Source: CADAWZ01 sp045114665
Lineage (GTDB): Bacteria; Vulcanimicrobiota; CADAWZ01
Assembly (NCBI GenBank): GCA_045114665.1
Contig: JBGUKW010000298.1
Location: forward strand, 1 to 9,498
Direction: 5' to 3'
Length of the DNA: 9,498 bases
Shown: in pieces, positions 1 through 6,083 of the stretch
Layout of the letters: every line of letters begins with the position of its first letter
Numbering within the stretch: position 1 is the stretch's first letter
Translations under genes and position numbers: made by a program
The notes under the pieces: generated by a model
What the model was told of the DNA's origin: nothing
What the model saw: the letters and a program-made list of their open reading frames with translations, nothing else
Database searches by the model: none

Positions 1-189
1 GAAGAGGAAGAAGAGGAAGAAGACGAAGAAGACGAAGAAGAGGAAGAAGAGGAAGAAGACGAAGAAGAGGAAGAAGAGGAAGAAGAGGAAGAAGAGGAAG
101 AAGACGAAGAAGAGGAAGAAGAGAAAGAAGAGAAAGAAGAGAAAGAAGACAAAGAAGAGAAAGAAGAGAAAGAAGAGAAAGAAGAGAAA
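1..189 (+). repeat. 9-bp coding minisatellite, 21 tandem copies (truncated by window edge)
   Basis: Twenty-one perfectly phased 9-bp units run from base 1 to 189. Units 1-13 (1-117) read GAAGAGGAA or GAAGACGAA; units 14-21 (118-189) read GAAGAGAAA or GAAGACAAA. The two blocks differ by one G-to-A change in the third codon. The C variant (Asp) is in units 3, 4, 7, 12 and 17. The top strand is purine except for five C residues in 189 bases. Because the unit is three codons, gain or loss of copies keeps the frame. The array may continue to the left. Confidence 0.95.
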
Positions 190-348
190 GAAGGTCGTCA
201 GAGAAGTAATAAGGAAACTCGTCAATTAGAAGATAGGGAAAGAGAAAGAACAAGTAAAGCTGAAGAAGAAGCTGAGAAAAAAGCTGAAGAAAATCAAGAA
301 GCTCCTAAAAGAGCTAATAGAATAATTAGAAGAAAGGGAAGAAGATAG
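1..348 (+). CDS. C-terminal part of a Glu/Lys-rich low-complexity protein (5' end outside window)
   Basis: The reading frame is open from base 1 to a TAG at 346-348, giving 115 visible residues. Residues 1-63 are 21 in-frame three-residue repeats: thirteen Glu-Glu/Asp-Glu units followed by eight Glu-Glu/Asp-Lys units. A charged, probably helical linker rich in Arg, Glu, Lys and Ala follows, and the protein ends in a strongly basic tail (RANRIIRRKGRR). The charge therefore runs from acidic through mixed to basic along the chain. No catalytic or binding motif is visible, so I do not name it. Such tails are usually disordered or form single charged helices; a role as spacer or nucleic-acid/ribosome contact is only inference. 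That it is coding is supported by the uninterrupted frame, by 9-bp repeats that preserve frame, and by a strong terminator 40 bp after the stop. The N-terminal domain that would identify it lies upstream of the window. Confidence 0.75.
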   Translation, partial: EEEEEEEDEEDEEEEEEEEDEEEEEEEEEEEEEEDEEEEEEKEEKEEKEDKEEKEEKEEKEEKEGRQRSNKETRQLEDRERERTSKAEEEAEKKAEENQEAPKRANRIIRRKGRR

Positions 349-387
349 CTTAATTCTTTCACTTGAATTTATTTAGAAGTTGTTTTG

Positions 388-435
388 TTTAGGCTGTGAA
401 AAATGTTAACATTTTTTTACAGCCTAAATTTTTTT
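388..435 (+). terminator. Intrinsic terminator after the Glu-rich gene
   Basis: The arms TTTAGGCTGT (388-397) and ACAGCCTAAA (419-428) are perfectly complementary. Between them the palindrome ATGTTAACAT (403-412) with its flanking A4/T4 extends the stem, leaving a one-base bulge. Seven T residues follow at 429-435. This is a canonical Rho-independent terminator. It contains the ATG at 403, which is therefore not a credible start for the next gene. Confidence 0.93.
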
Positions 436-457
436 ATTCAAAAAAAATTAACAAAAA

Positions 458-522
458 TTGATTTTTTTTTACAATATTTAATGATAAATTGCAATATTAA
501 CATTTTAAAATCGTACTATAAA
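458..522 (+). promoter_or_regulatory. Possible comEA promoter region
   Basis: The space between the terminator and the comEA start must hold a promoter if comEA is not reached by read-through. Candidates are TTGATT (458-463) followed by an AT-rich stretch around 481-488, and TTGCAA (489-494) with TACTAT (514-519) at a long 19-bp spacing. Neither is a good consensus match, and the whole region is nearly pure A/T, so the assignment is weak. Confidence 0.25.
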
Positions 523-530
523 TATTATAT

Positions 531-537
531 AGGACGG
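531..537 (+). promoter_or_regulatory. Ribosome binding site that places the comEA start at 547
   Basis: AGGACGG ends nine bases before the ATG at 547. No purine-rich site precedes the other in-frame ATGs at 403 (inside the terminator hairpin) or 481, so this site decides the start. Confidence 0.6.
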
Positions 538-546
538 TTTTTTATT

Positions 547-1236
547 ATGGATGAAGAAAGAAAAAATAATTTAATTACAGCAGTTCTTTTATTGGTTATT
601 TCTATTTTTTTTATATTTATATTTATTGAGATGACAAAAGAAAATCAAATGGATATAAAGCAGAGTTTTACAGAAAAAGTTATTGATGAAAAAAGGTTTG
701 TTGATGATTCGGATAAATTGAATAAAAGAGAAAGATTAGAACAAAAAGAAAAAATTATATATGTTCATATTTGCGGAGCTGTTCAAAATCCTGGGGTTTA
801 TAAAATATCTGAAGGAATAATAACTGCAGATGTAGTAAATTTGGCTGGTGGTTTATTGAGTACGGCTGATATGTCGGCTGTAAATCTTGCAAGGCGTGTC
901 AGAAATGGCGAAAAAATAGAAATTCCAACTGTTTTTGATAAAGATAGAAAAAATAATTTTGCTGAAAATAAAAGAATTTCTTATAAAAATTTGTCTAAAA
1001 AAGAAAATATAGATGATATTGAAGAAATTGCTTTAGTCAGTGATGTTATTAATATTAATGACGCTTCAAAAGGTGATATTGAATCTATTCCTGGAATAGG
1101 GAAAAAGACAGCTGAAAAAATTATATCATATAGAGATGAACATGGAATAATAGAAAGTTTGGAAGAATTAGAAAATATTCCTGGAATTAGAAAGAATATT
1201 ATTTCAAAATGTCGAAAATATCTAATAGTTGATTAA
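547..1236 (+). CDS. comEA: ComEA-like membrane-anchored DNA-binding protein (SLBB + helix-hairpin-helix)
   Basis: This 229-residue protein is taken to start at ATG 547. Residues 1-8 are charged, 9-28 form one membrane segment, and 29-69 are a charged linker. Residues 70-127 are a SLBB domain (IYVHICGAVQNPGVY, then NLAGG, then NLARRVRNGEKIEIP). Residues 167-227 are the ComEA helix-hairpin-helix pair (ININDASKGDIESIPGIG, then a second LENIPGI turn). This order is that of ComEA, the competence protein that binds incoming double-stranded DNA outside the cytoplasmic membrane and hands it to the ComEC channel. The family and membrane topology are clear; a real role in DNA uptake is inferred, since no comEC or pilus gene adjoins it and HhH proteins of this type are widely kept in genomes with no demonstrated competence. 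The open frame extends back to 403, but that ATG lies in the upstream terminator and lacks a ribosome binding site. The gene stands alone, about 100 bp from the next. Confidence 0.85.
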   Translation: MDEERKNNLITAVLLLVISIFFIFIFIEMTKENQMDIKQSFTEKVIDEKRFVDDSDKLNKRERLEQKEKIIYVHICGAVQNPGVYKISEGIITADVVNLAGGLLSTADMSAVNLARRVRNGEKIEIPTVFDKDRKNNFAENKRISYKNLSKKENIDDIEEIALVSDVININDASKGDIESIPGIGKKTAEKIISYRDEHGIIESLEELENIPGIRKNIISKCRKYLIVD

Positions 1237-1255
1237 ATATTTTGGTTTAATTTTT

Positions 1256-1295
1256 ACCGAAATGCACCGTAATGCCCCTAAATTAATTTATGGGG
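1256..1295 (+). other. Short direct repeat and stem-loop between comEA and the YHS-like gene
   Basis: ACCGAAATGC (1256-1265) is followed directly by ACCGTAATGC (1266-1275), a tandem 10-bp repeat with one mismatch. CCCC (1275-1278) and GGGG (1292-1295) then enclose the perfect palindrome TAAATTAATTTA (1279-1290) with one bulged T. There is no T run after it, so it is not a standard terminator. It could be a regulatory or transcript-end structure, or chance; function is unknown. Confidence 0.4.
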
Positions 1296-1338
1296 AGTAT
1301 GTCAAGACTTAAAAATAAATAAAAGAAGATGGTAAATT

Positions 1339-2070
1339 ATGAAACTTACTACATTACATTATGTTTTAATTGGAACGATTGTAGGAATGGCTCTTGTCTT
1401 TGGTCTTTTTGCTTTTTTTAGAAACAAGATGACTCCGACAGATGTTCCTGAAGTTCAAACTGCTGTAAATACGGCTCCTGAAAATGCAGAGAAATGCCCT
1501 GTATGTCAGAAGCCTGTAAATCCTGCAAGTGATTTTTGTATGACTGTAGGACCTAAGAAATATAATTTTTGCAGTGATATTTGTTTTAGATCATTTAAGG
1601 ACGATCCTTTTTTGTACATAAAGGATGACATCAAGTTAAATATTGAGATTGTGCCTGTTGAGCAACCTAAAAATACAAGTCCTCAACCAAATTATACAAG
1701 AGTTCCAGATAATCCGCCACCTGTTAATACTCAGCCTGTAACACCTGCTCCAAAACAGATTCCTGAGCCTTCAGGTGGTGGAAATTCAGAATCTAATTTG
1801 ATTGAAAATATACCTCTTCCAGATGATATAACATCACAAGGAAGTTCTTCAGGATCAAATGAGATAGAGGAAATTCCGCTTGATTCAGGAAATAGCAATC
1901 CTCCTCCAGCTCCTCCTCCAGCTCCAAAACAGGATACACAAAATTCAGAGATAGAGGAATTGATGCTTGATACTCCTGATACGCAGATAGCTCCTCCACC
2001 GCCTCAGCAACAACAACCACAGACACAGACTGATGGAAATATGGTTATAGAGGAAATACCGTTGAATTAA
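1339..2070 (+). CDS. Membrane-anchored YHS/TRASH-like cysteine protein with Pro-rich tail and repeated IEEIPL motif
   Basis: The 243-residue protein has one N-terminal membrane segment (about residues 6-27). A small cysteine domain follows (about 51-94): CPVC at 53-56, Cys67, then NFCSDICFRSFKDDPFLYI with Cys78 and Cys82. The C-P-x-C opening and F-C-S-x-x-C-x-x-x-F-x-x-x-P-x-x-[YF] ending match the YHS/TRASH type, small domains thought to bind metal and often found in metal-handling proteins. Residues 108-235 are a disordered-looking tail rich in Pro, Gln, Ser and Asn, with PPPAPPPAP and PPPPQQQQPQ runs. Set in that tail are four copies of an acidic-hydrophobic motif: IENIPL (155-160), IEEIPL (176-181), IEELML (205-210) and IEEIPL (237-242, ending at the penultimate residue). 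A weaker IEIVPV lies at 102-107. Metal binding and a tether or docking function for the tail are inferences. The ribosome binding site is weak (AAGAAGATGG). No enzymatic domain is seen. Confidence 0.8.
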   Translation: MKLTTLHYVLIGTIVGMALVFGLFAFFRNKMTPTDVPEVQTAVNTAPENAEKCPVCQKPVNPASDFCMTVGPKKYNFCSDICFRSFKDDPFLYIKDDIKLNIEIVPVEQPKNTSPQPNYTRVPDNPPPVNTQPVTPAPKQIPEPSGGGNSESNLIENIPLPDDITSQGSSSGSNEIEEIPLDSGNSNPPPAPPPAPKQDTQNSEIEELMLDTPDTQIAPPPPQQQQPQTQTDGNMVIEEIPLN

Positions 2071-2081
2071 ATTGTATTTGA

Positions 2082-2138
2082 TTTTGAAGTCTTATTTGCT
2101 AATTTTAAATTTTTAGTGAGTAAGACTTCAAAATTTTT
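2082..2138 (+). terminator. Intrinsic terminator after the YHS-like gene
   Basis: Thirteen-base arms TTTTGAAGTCTTA (2082-2094) and TAAGACTTCAAAA (2121-2133) are perfectly complementary and are followed by TTTTTATTT. The 26-base loop is long, but an inner CTAA/TTAG pairing can shorten it. It lies 12 bp after the TAA at 2068-2070 and separates this gene from argS. Confidence 0.9.
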
Positions 2139-2170
2139 ATTTAAAAATAAAAGAAATTTCACATCAAATA

Positions 2171-2200
2171 TATAATATTACAAAAATAGGGTAGGAAAGG
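2171..2200 (+). promoter_or_regulatory. Probable argS -10 box and ribosome binding site
   Basis: TATAAT (2171-2176) is a perfect -10 hexamer just downstream of the preceding terminator, though no good -35 sits 16-18 bases upstream. AGGAAAGG (2193-2200) is the ribosome binding site; its 14-base distance to the ATG at 2215 is long, but no nearer start exists in frame. No T-box or other riboswitch is visible in the short leader. Confidence 0.4.
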
Positions 2201-2214
2201 ATTTTATATTTTTT

Positions 2215-3963
2215 ATGAGTTTTGAAAAAAAATATACAGCTGACATAGTTGTTGAAAAAGTTAAATCTATTTTGTCTGAATTAACAGGTATTTCAGATAT
2301 CAATGGTATTAAATTTACACCGGGGGATGAAAAAGGTGATGTTGTTTTTCCATGTTTTGTCTTTGCAAAATCTATGAAAAAAAATCCAGCAGTGATAAGT
2401 GCTGAACTGTCGGAAAAAATAAAAGAAAAAGGACTTGACGATATATTTTCTGAACAGAAAAGCACAGGTGGGTATTTGAATTTTTTCCTTGATATGAAAA
2501 AATTTCATTCTGCAGTAGTTTCTGATTTTGTAAAATTACAAGATAAATATGGCTCTCTTTCAAAAGGTGAAGGAAAAACAATTGTAATAGACTATTCAAG
2601 TCCGAATATTGCAAAGCCATTTTCAGTAGGTCATCTTCGTTCAACAAATATTGGCTCTTCGCTTTCTAAAATATTGCGTTTTGCAGGTTACAATGTTATT
2701 GGAGATAACCATTTGGGAGATTGGGGAACACAATTTGGAAAATTGATATATGCCTATAAAAATTGGGGAAATCCAGAAGTCATCGAAAAGGACCCAATAA
2801 AAGAGCTTTTAAATCTATATGTCCGTTTTCATGAAGAAGCAGGTTTAAACACTGATGAACATCCTGAAGAAGATAATGAGCTTGAAGATAAGGCAAGAGC
2901 TTATTTTAAACAGCTTGAAGATGGCGATCCTGAAATAACAGAAATTTGGAAATGGATGAGAGAGATAAGCCTTAAAGATTTTGACAAAGTCTATAAAATG
3001 CTCGATGTTTCATTTGAAGAAATGCTTGGGGAAAGTTTTTATAATGACAAAATGGAAGAGATAAAACATATTGCCGAAGAAAAAGGACTGCTTGAGACAG
3101 ATGAGGACGGAGTAAAATTGATTCGACTTGATAAATTCGGCATTTCTACACCGCTCTTGCTTCAGAAAAAAGACGGAGCAAGTCTATATGCAACAAGAGA
3201 CCTTTCAGGTATTTTGTACAGAAATAGAACTTGGAATCCAGAAGCAATATTATATGTAGTTGGTGAAGAACAGACATTGTATTTTAAACAGCTTATAAAA
3301 GCCTCTGAGCTTCTCGGTCTTGGATCAAATTGTGTACATATTGCATTTGGTCTAATGATTCTTCCTGCTGAAGGCAAATTCTCTACAAGAAAGGGAAGGG
3401 TTATTTTCCTTGAAGATGTTTTAAAAGATGCTGTAGATCGTGCAAGAAAGATGATAGAAGATAGAGATTTTTCTGAGGAAAAGAAACAGGAAATAGCTCA
3501 AAAAGTTGGAATCGGTGCTGTAAAATATAATGATTTATCTCAAAATAGGGTAAAGACAGTTGGATTTGATTGGGATAAAATGCTTTCAATGGACGGAAAT
3601 AGCAGTCCGTATTTACAATATAGCTATTCAAGGGCAAAGGCTGTTTTGAGAAAAGCTGAATATAATGGAGACAGAACTTGGAATGATTCTGTAGAACTTG
3701 AAAAAGATGAAAAACAGCTTTTGAATCGTCTTTCACAATTCCATTCTATAGTTGAGTCATCTGCTGTGCAGTATTTCCCACATATAATAGCAAATTGGCT
3801 CTATGAATTGGCTCGCGATTTTACTTCATTCTATACAAATGTTAGAATTTTATCATCAGAAGAACCATATAGACAGAATCGTCTTATTTTGACAGATTTT
3901 TATTCATCTGTTATAAAAACAGGTCTTTCTCTTCTTGGTATTGAAACTTCGGAAGAAATGTAA
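2215..3963 (+). CDS. argS: Arginyl-tRNA synthetase
   Basis: The 582-residue product has the usual length of a class I arginyl-tRNA synthetase, which charges tRNA-Arg with arginine using ATP in the cytoplasm. The N-terminal tRNA-recognition (Arg-tRNA-synt N) domain covers about residues 5-115. The catalytic domain opens with IDYSSPNIAKPFSVGHLRST, whose SVGH (137-140) is the HIGH signature, and GDNHLGDWGTQFGKLI follows at about 163-178. The KMSKS-equivalent loop is FSTRKGR (389-395), as in many ArgRS. The C-terminal DALR anticodon-binding domain begins near SSPYLQYSYSRAK (463-475) and runs to the end. The first His of HIGH is Ser here, while the second His is kept. The gene follows a terminator and begins a closely spaced run: the next start is 18 bp after its stop. 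The identification is secure. Confidence 0.97.
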   Translation: MSFEKKYTADIVVEKVKSILSELTGISDINGIKFTPGDEKGDVVFPCFVFAKSMKKNPAVISAELSEKIKEKGLDDIFSEQKSTGGYLNFFLDMKKFHSAVVSDFVKLQDKYGSLSKGEGKTIVIDYSSPNIAKPFSVGHLRSTNIGSSLSKILRFAGYNVIGDNHLGDWGTQFGKLIYAYKNWGNPEVIEKDPIKELLNLYVRFHEEAGLNTDEHPEEDNELEDKARAYFKQLEDGDPEITEIWKWMREISLKDFDKVYKMLDVSFEEMLGESFYNDKMEEIKHIAEEKGLLETDEDGVKLIRLDKFGISTPLLLQKKDGASLYATRDLSGILYRNRTWNPEAILYVVGEEQTLYFKQLIKASELLGLGSNCVHIAFGLMILPAEGKFSTRKGRVIFLEDVLKDAVDRARKMIEDRDFSEEKKQEIAQKVGIGAVKYNDLSQNRVKTVGFDWDKMLSMDGNSSPYLQYSYSRAKAVLRKAEYNGDRTWNDSVELEKDEKQLLNRLSQFHSIVESSAVQYFPHIIANWLYELARDFTSFYTNVRILSSEEPYRQNRLILTDFYSSVIKTGLSLLGIETSEEM

Positions 3964-3981
3964 GGCAGAAAGGATTTTTAT

Positions 3982-4830
3982 ATGAATAAATTACAAAATC
4001 AATTTCAAAATTCAGATCCTCTTTTCAACATGACTTCTTCTCAGGAATTGAATAATTTCATAGAAAAGATAAAACAGTTGTATTCAATGGAAATAACTGA
4101 GGAAGAATTCAAAGAAGCTATTGAAGATTTAGACAATTTCAGAAGAAGAGCAAGGGGTGTTATTGAATCACAGTGTAAATCAAATGTTCTTTCTTCTGAA
4201 GAAAAAAAATCTATCGATCACATATTGATGAGACTTTTAAGTTTAAAAAGTGCATTGGAAGAAGTCCGTCTATATTTTAAAGACGGCAAAAAAGAGCATA
4301 TAGAATCTGGTTTAGAGAGATGTAAGAGATATTTTGAAGAGATGACTCAACACGCAGATAAGATTCAAAAAGGTCGTGAAGCAGAAAAAAGCAAATATTC
4401 AAAAGCTCCACTTCAAAATGAACTTATGCGTATTTGGTATGATGTTGCAAAGGGAAAATTATCTTCCAAAATTTTTGCAGAAAAATTACATGACATCAAA
4501 AAAGGATTGAAAGAATATTATAATTCTGCTGATGATTTTGCTGAGTCTGATATAGGAGCAAGATATTATGTTCTCAACAGAGATGAAATAAGACAAGTTG
4601 TAAAAGACTATGTAAAATCACTTGAAGAGATTGAGAAATATATGGCTGATGTAAAATCTGCAGAAAAATATTTGTTGAAATCAAAAGAATTTGCAGAAAA
4701 ATTATTTTATCATCAGGAAAAGATGTTAAATGAAGTTCCTATAAAGCGTTGTCCAAAATGTTCTAAAGAAAATGAAATTTCTGCAAAATATTGTTCAGCA
4801 TGTAATGCCATGTTGCCAGATTTGATGTAA
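3982..4830 (+). CDS. Helical zinc-ribbon protein with an internal duplication, function unknown
   Basis: The 282-residue protein has no signal peptide or membrane segment and should be cytoplasmic. Residues 20-250 are predicted by pattern to be almost wholly helical and charged. The C-terminus is a four-cysteine zinc ribbon, CPKC (257-260) and CSAC (271-274) ten residues apart, followed by only eight residues. The helical part looks duplicated: Phe43, Glu45 and Asp49 in ITEEEFKEAIEDL correspond to Phe165, Glu167 and Asp171 in LSSKIFAEKLHDI, and LEEVRLYFKDGK (92-103) to LEEIEKYMADVK (214-225), all offset by 122 residues. The match continues at an offset of 120 to residues 128 and 248. The zinc ligands are visible; partner and role are unknown. 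A good ribosome binding site (AGAAAGGA, seven bases before ATG) and an 18-bp gap from argS suggest one transcript. A role with RNA or the translation machinery is suggested only by position. Confidence 0.85.
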   Translation: MNKLQNQFQNSDPLFNMTSSQELNNFIEKIKQLYSMEITEEEFKEAIEDLDNFRRRARGVIESQCKSNVLSSEEKKSIDHILMRLLSLKSALEEVRLYFKDGKKEHIESGLERCKRYFEEMTQHADKIQKGREAEKSKYSKAPLQNELMRIWYDVAKGKLSSKIFAEKLHDIKKGLKEYYNSADDFAESDIGARYYVLNRDEIRQVVKDYVKSLEEIEKYMADVKSAEKYLLKSKEFAEKLFYHQEKMLNEVPIKRCPKCSKENEISAKYCSACNAMLPDLM

Positions 4831-4832
4831 AA

Positions 4833-4840
4833 TTTTGGAG
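4833..4840 (+). promoter_or_regulatory. Ribosome binding site that selects the GTG start at 4847
   Basis: TTTTGGAG places GGAG (4837-4840) six bases before GTG 4847. The in-frame TTG at 4835 overlaps this site and so cannot be the start that uses it. Confidence 0.8.
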
Positions 4841-4846
4841 TGTATT

Positions 4847-5593
4847 GTGAAAATAAAAATATTTTTTCCTGTATTGTTATTTATTTGTATTTTTTTAGTT
4901 GCTGGTTGTGGTAAAAAAATATCTAATTCAAGAGCTGAATTTCAACAGATTACTTCAAATGTAAAGTTAGAACTTGATGAAGCAAATATTCAAGCATTTC
5001 AAATTTATTTGCCATTAGGTTATATGGAATATATACCAGATTCACGCAAATATAAAAAAGATACTATTAAATCGCCATCAGGGAAGGAATATAAAGTTAT
5101 ATGTCCTTATTCTAAATGTCATTATGAAAAAAATAATTTGGAACTTTTGGCTGAAGAACTTGATAAAAGCATGAAACGCAATAGAAATAGACGCAGTTCA
5201 AGTGATACTGATATTGATGATAATTGTAAAATATTTATCAATAATGATAAGAAATGCCTTTTGTATGTATTGCAATTTCCTTCAATAAGAGAATCTAAGG
5301 CTGATTTTATTATTGATAAATTAGTAGATTATATGTTCAAGAGTTTGAAGAATGAGATGAAAAAACAATATTCAAGTAAGCAAGATTATGATTTTAGTTC
5401 TAATGCAAATACAATAGAGTTTGTTTCTTATTTTAATAAAATAGAAAAAAATTCTTCAGATTATCTTAATATGGCTTCTGTGAGGACTTCGACTGGAAAT
5501 GCAATATTTTTGTCTGTCCAATTTGATAAAGATGAAAAAAATGATATTATAGCTTCTTTATTGTCAATAAGACCTAATACAAGTAATAAATAA
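4847..5593 (+). CDS. Predicted lipoprotein of unknown function
   Basis: From the GTG at 4847 the product is 248 residues and begins MKIKIFFPVLLFICIFLVAGC, a classic type II signal peptide with lipobox LVAGC, so Cys21 should be lipidated and the mature protein anchored to a membrane outside the cytoplasm. The residues after Cys21 are GKK rather than Asp, which would not favour inner-membrane retention under the E. coli rule. The mature part is soluble and mixed alpha/beta in character, with four further cysteines (86, 91, 127, 137) that could form two disulfides, and a very basic serine/arginine patch (KRNRNRRSSS, 110-119). I recognise no family. It begins 16 bp after the zinc-ribbon gene and ends 10 bp before tsaE, so it is probably co-transcribed with both. 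The alternative TTG start at 4835 would add four residues and is disfavoured by the ribosome binding site. Confidence 0.85.
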   Translation: MKIKIFFPVLLFICIFLVAGCGKKISNSRAEFQQITSNVKLELDEANIQAFQIYLPLGYMEYIPDSRKYKKDTIKSPSGKEYKVICPYSKCHYEKNNLELLAEELDKSMKRNRNRRSSSDTDIDDNCKIFINNDKKCLLYVLQFPSIRESKADFIIDKLVDYMFKSLKNEMKKQYSSKQDYDFSSNANTIEFVSYFNKIEKNSSDYLNMASVRTSTGNAIFLSVQFDKDEKNDIIASLLSIRPNTSNK

Positions 5594-5603
5594 GAGTGAA
5601 AAA

Positions 5604-6083
5604 ATGTTTAAAATTACAACAAATTCAGCTGAAGAAACAGAAAATTTTGGAAAAATGATTGCTACCTTACTTCGTGGGGGAGATATAATCTCTTTTGGTG
5701 GAGATTTGGGGGTTGGTAAAACCTGTATGATAAGAGGAATAGCACAAGGACTAGGGGTTAAATCAAATGTAACAAGTTCCAGTTTTGTTTTAATGAGAGT
5801 TCTTCAGGGAAGACTCCCTGTCTATCATTTTGATCTTTACAGGTTATCAAGTGAAGATGAATTGTATGATATAGGTTATGATGAATTTCTATTTTCAAAT
5901 GGTGTTTCTCTTATTGAATGGTCTGACAGGCTTGGAAGTCTTATAGGTGATTCTTATTTACAGATTGACATTGAATATGATTTTGATGATTCAAGAGAAG
6001 ATGGCGGTGTATATAAAAGAATTATAACTTTGACTCCATATGGAGAGCGTTTCCAAAAATTTTTGGAGGAACTAAAAAAATGA
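5604..6083 (+). CDS. tsaE: tRNA t6A biosynthesis ATPase TsaE
   Basis: This 159-residue P-loop protein is the ATPase subunit that works with TsaB and TsaD to transfer the threonylcarbamoyl group to A37 of tRNAs reading ANN codons. Walker A is GDLGVGKT (33-40). The family hallmarks VTSSSFVLMRV (56-66, normally VTSPTF), YHFDLYRL (74-81) and LIEWSDRL (103-110) are all present in order, and length is normal. In the SPTF segment Pro and Thr are both replaced by Ser, a conservative change that keeps a hydroxyl at the Thr position. The ribosome binding site is weak (AAGAG) and starts within the stop of the lipoprotein gene, which suggests translational coupling. The stop overlaps the tsaB start in ATGA, as expected for partners made in one operon. 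Confidence 0.96.
   Translation: MFKITTNSAEETENFGKMIATLLRGGDIISFGGDLGVGKTCMIRGIAQGLGVKSNVTSSSFVLMRVLQGRLPVYHFDLYRLSSEDELYDIGYDEFLFSNGVSLIEWSDRLGSLIGDSYLQIDIEYDFDDSREDGGVYKRIITLTPYGERFQKFLEELKK

Noticed and set aside
450..464. Shared 15-mer AACAAAAATTGATTT at 450-464 and 7564-7578, and shared TTGATTTTTTTTTA at 458-471 and 9381-9394
   Set aside because: In sequence of about 70% A/T, one match of this length within 9.5 kb is expected about as often as not by chance, and no consistent -10 follows. Not taken as a regulon motif.
403..546. Extended comEA open frame starting at ATG 403 or 481
   Set aside because: ATG 403 lies in the loop/stem of the upstream terminator, neither ATG has a ribosome binding site, and the added residues would come from AT-rich intergenic DNA. 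ATG 547 has AGGACGG upstream and gives a normal anchor.
1793..2026. 77-codon minus-strand open frame opposite the Pro-rich tail
   Set aside because: It is the antisense shadow of low-complexity Pro/Gln/Glu codons; the + frame has the anchor, the cysteine domain and a terminator.
2139..2214. T-box leader upstream of argS
   Set aside because: Only about 75 bases lie between the terminator and the start, with no T-box sequence, specifier stem or antiterminator.
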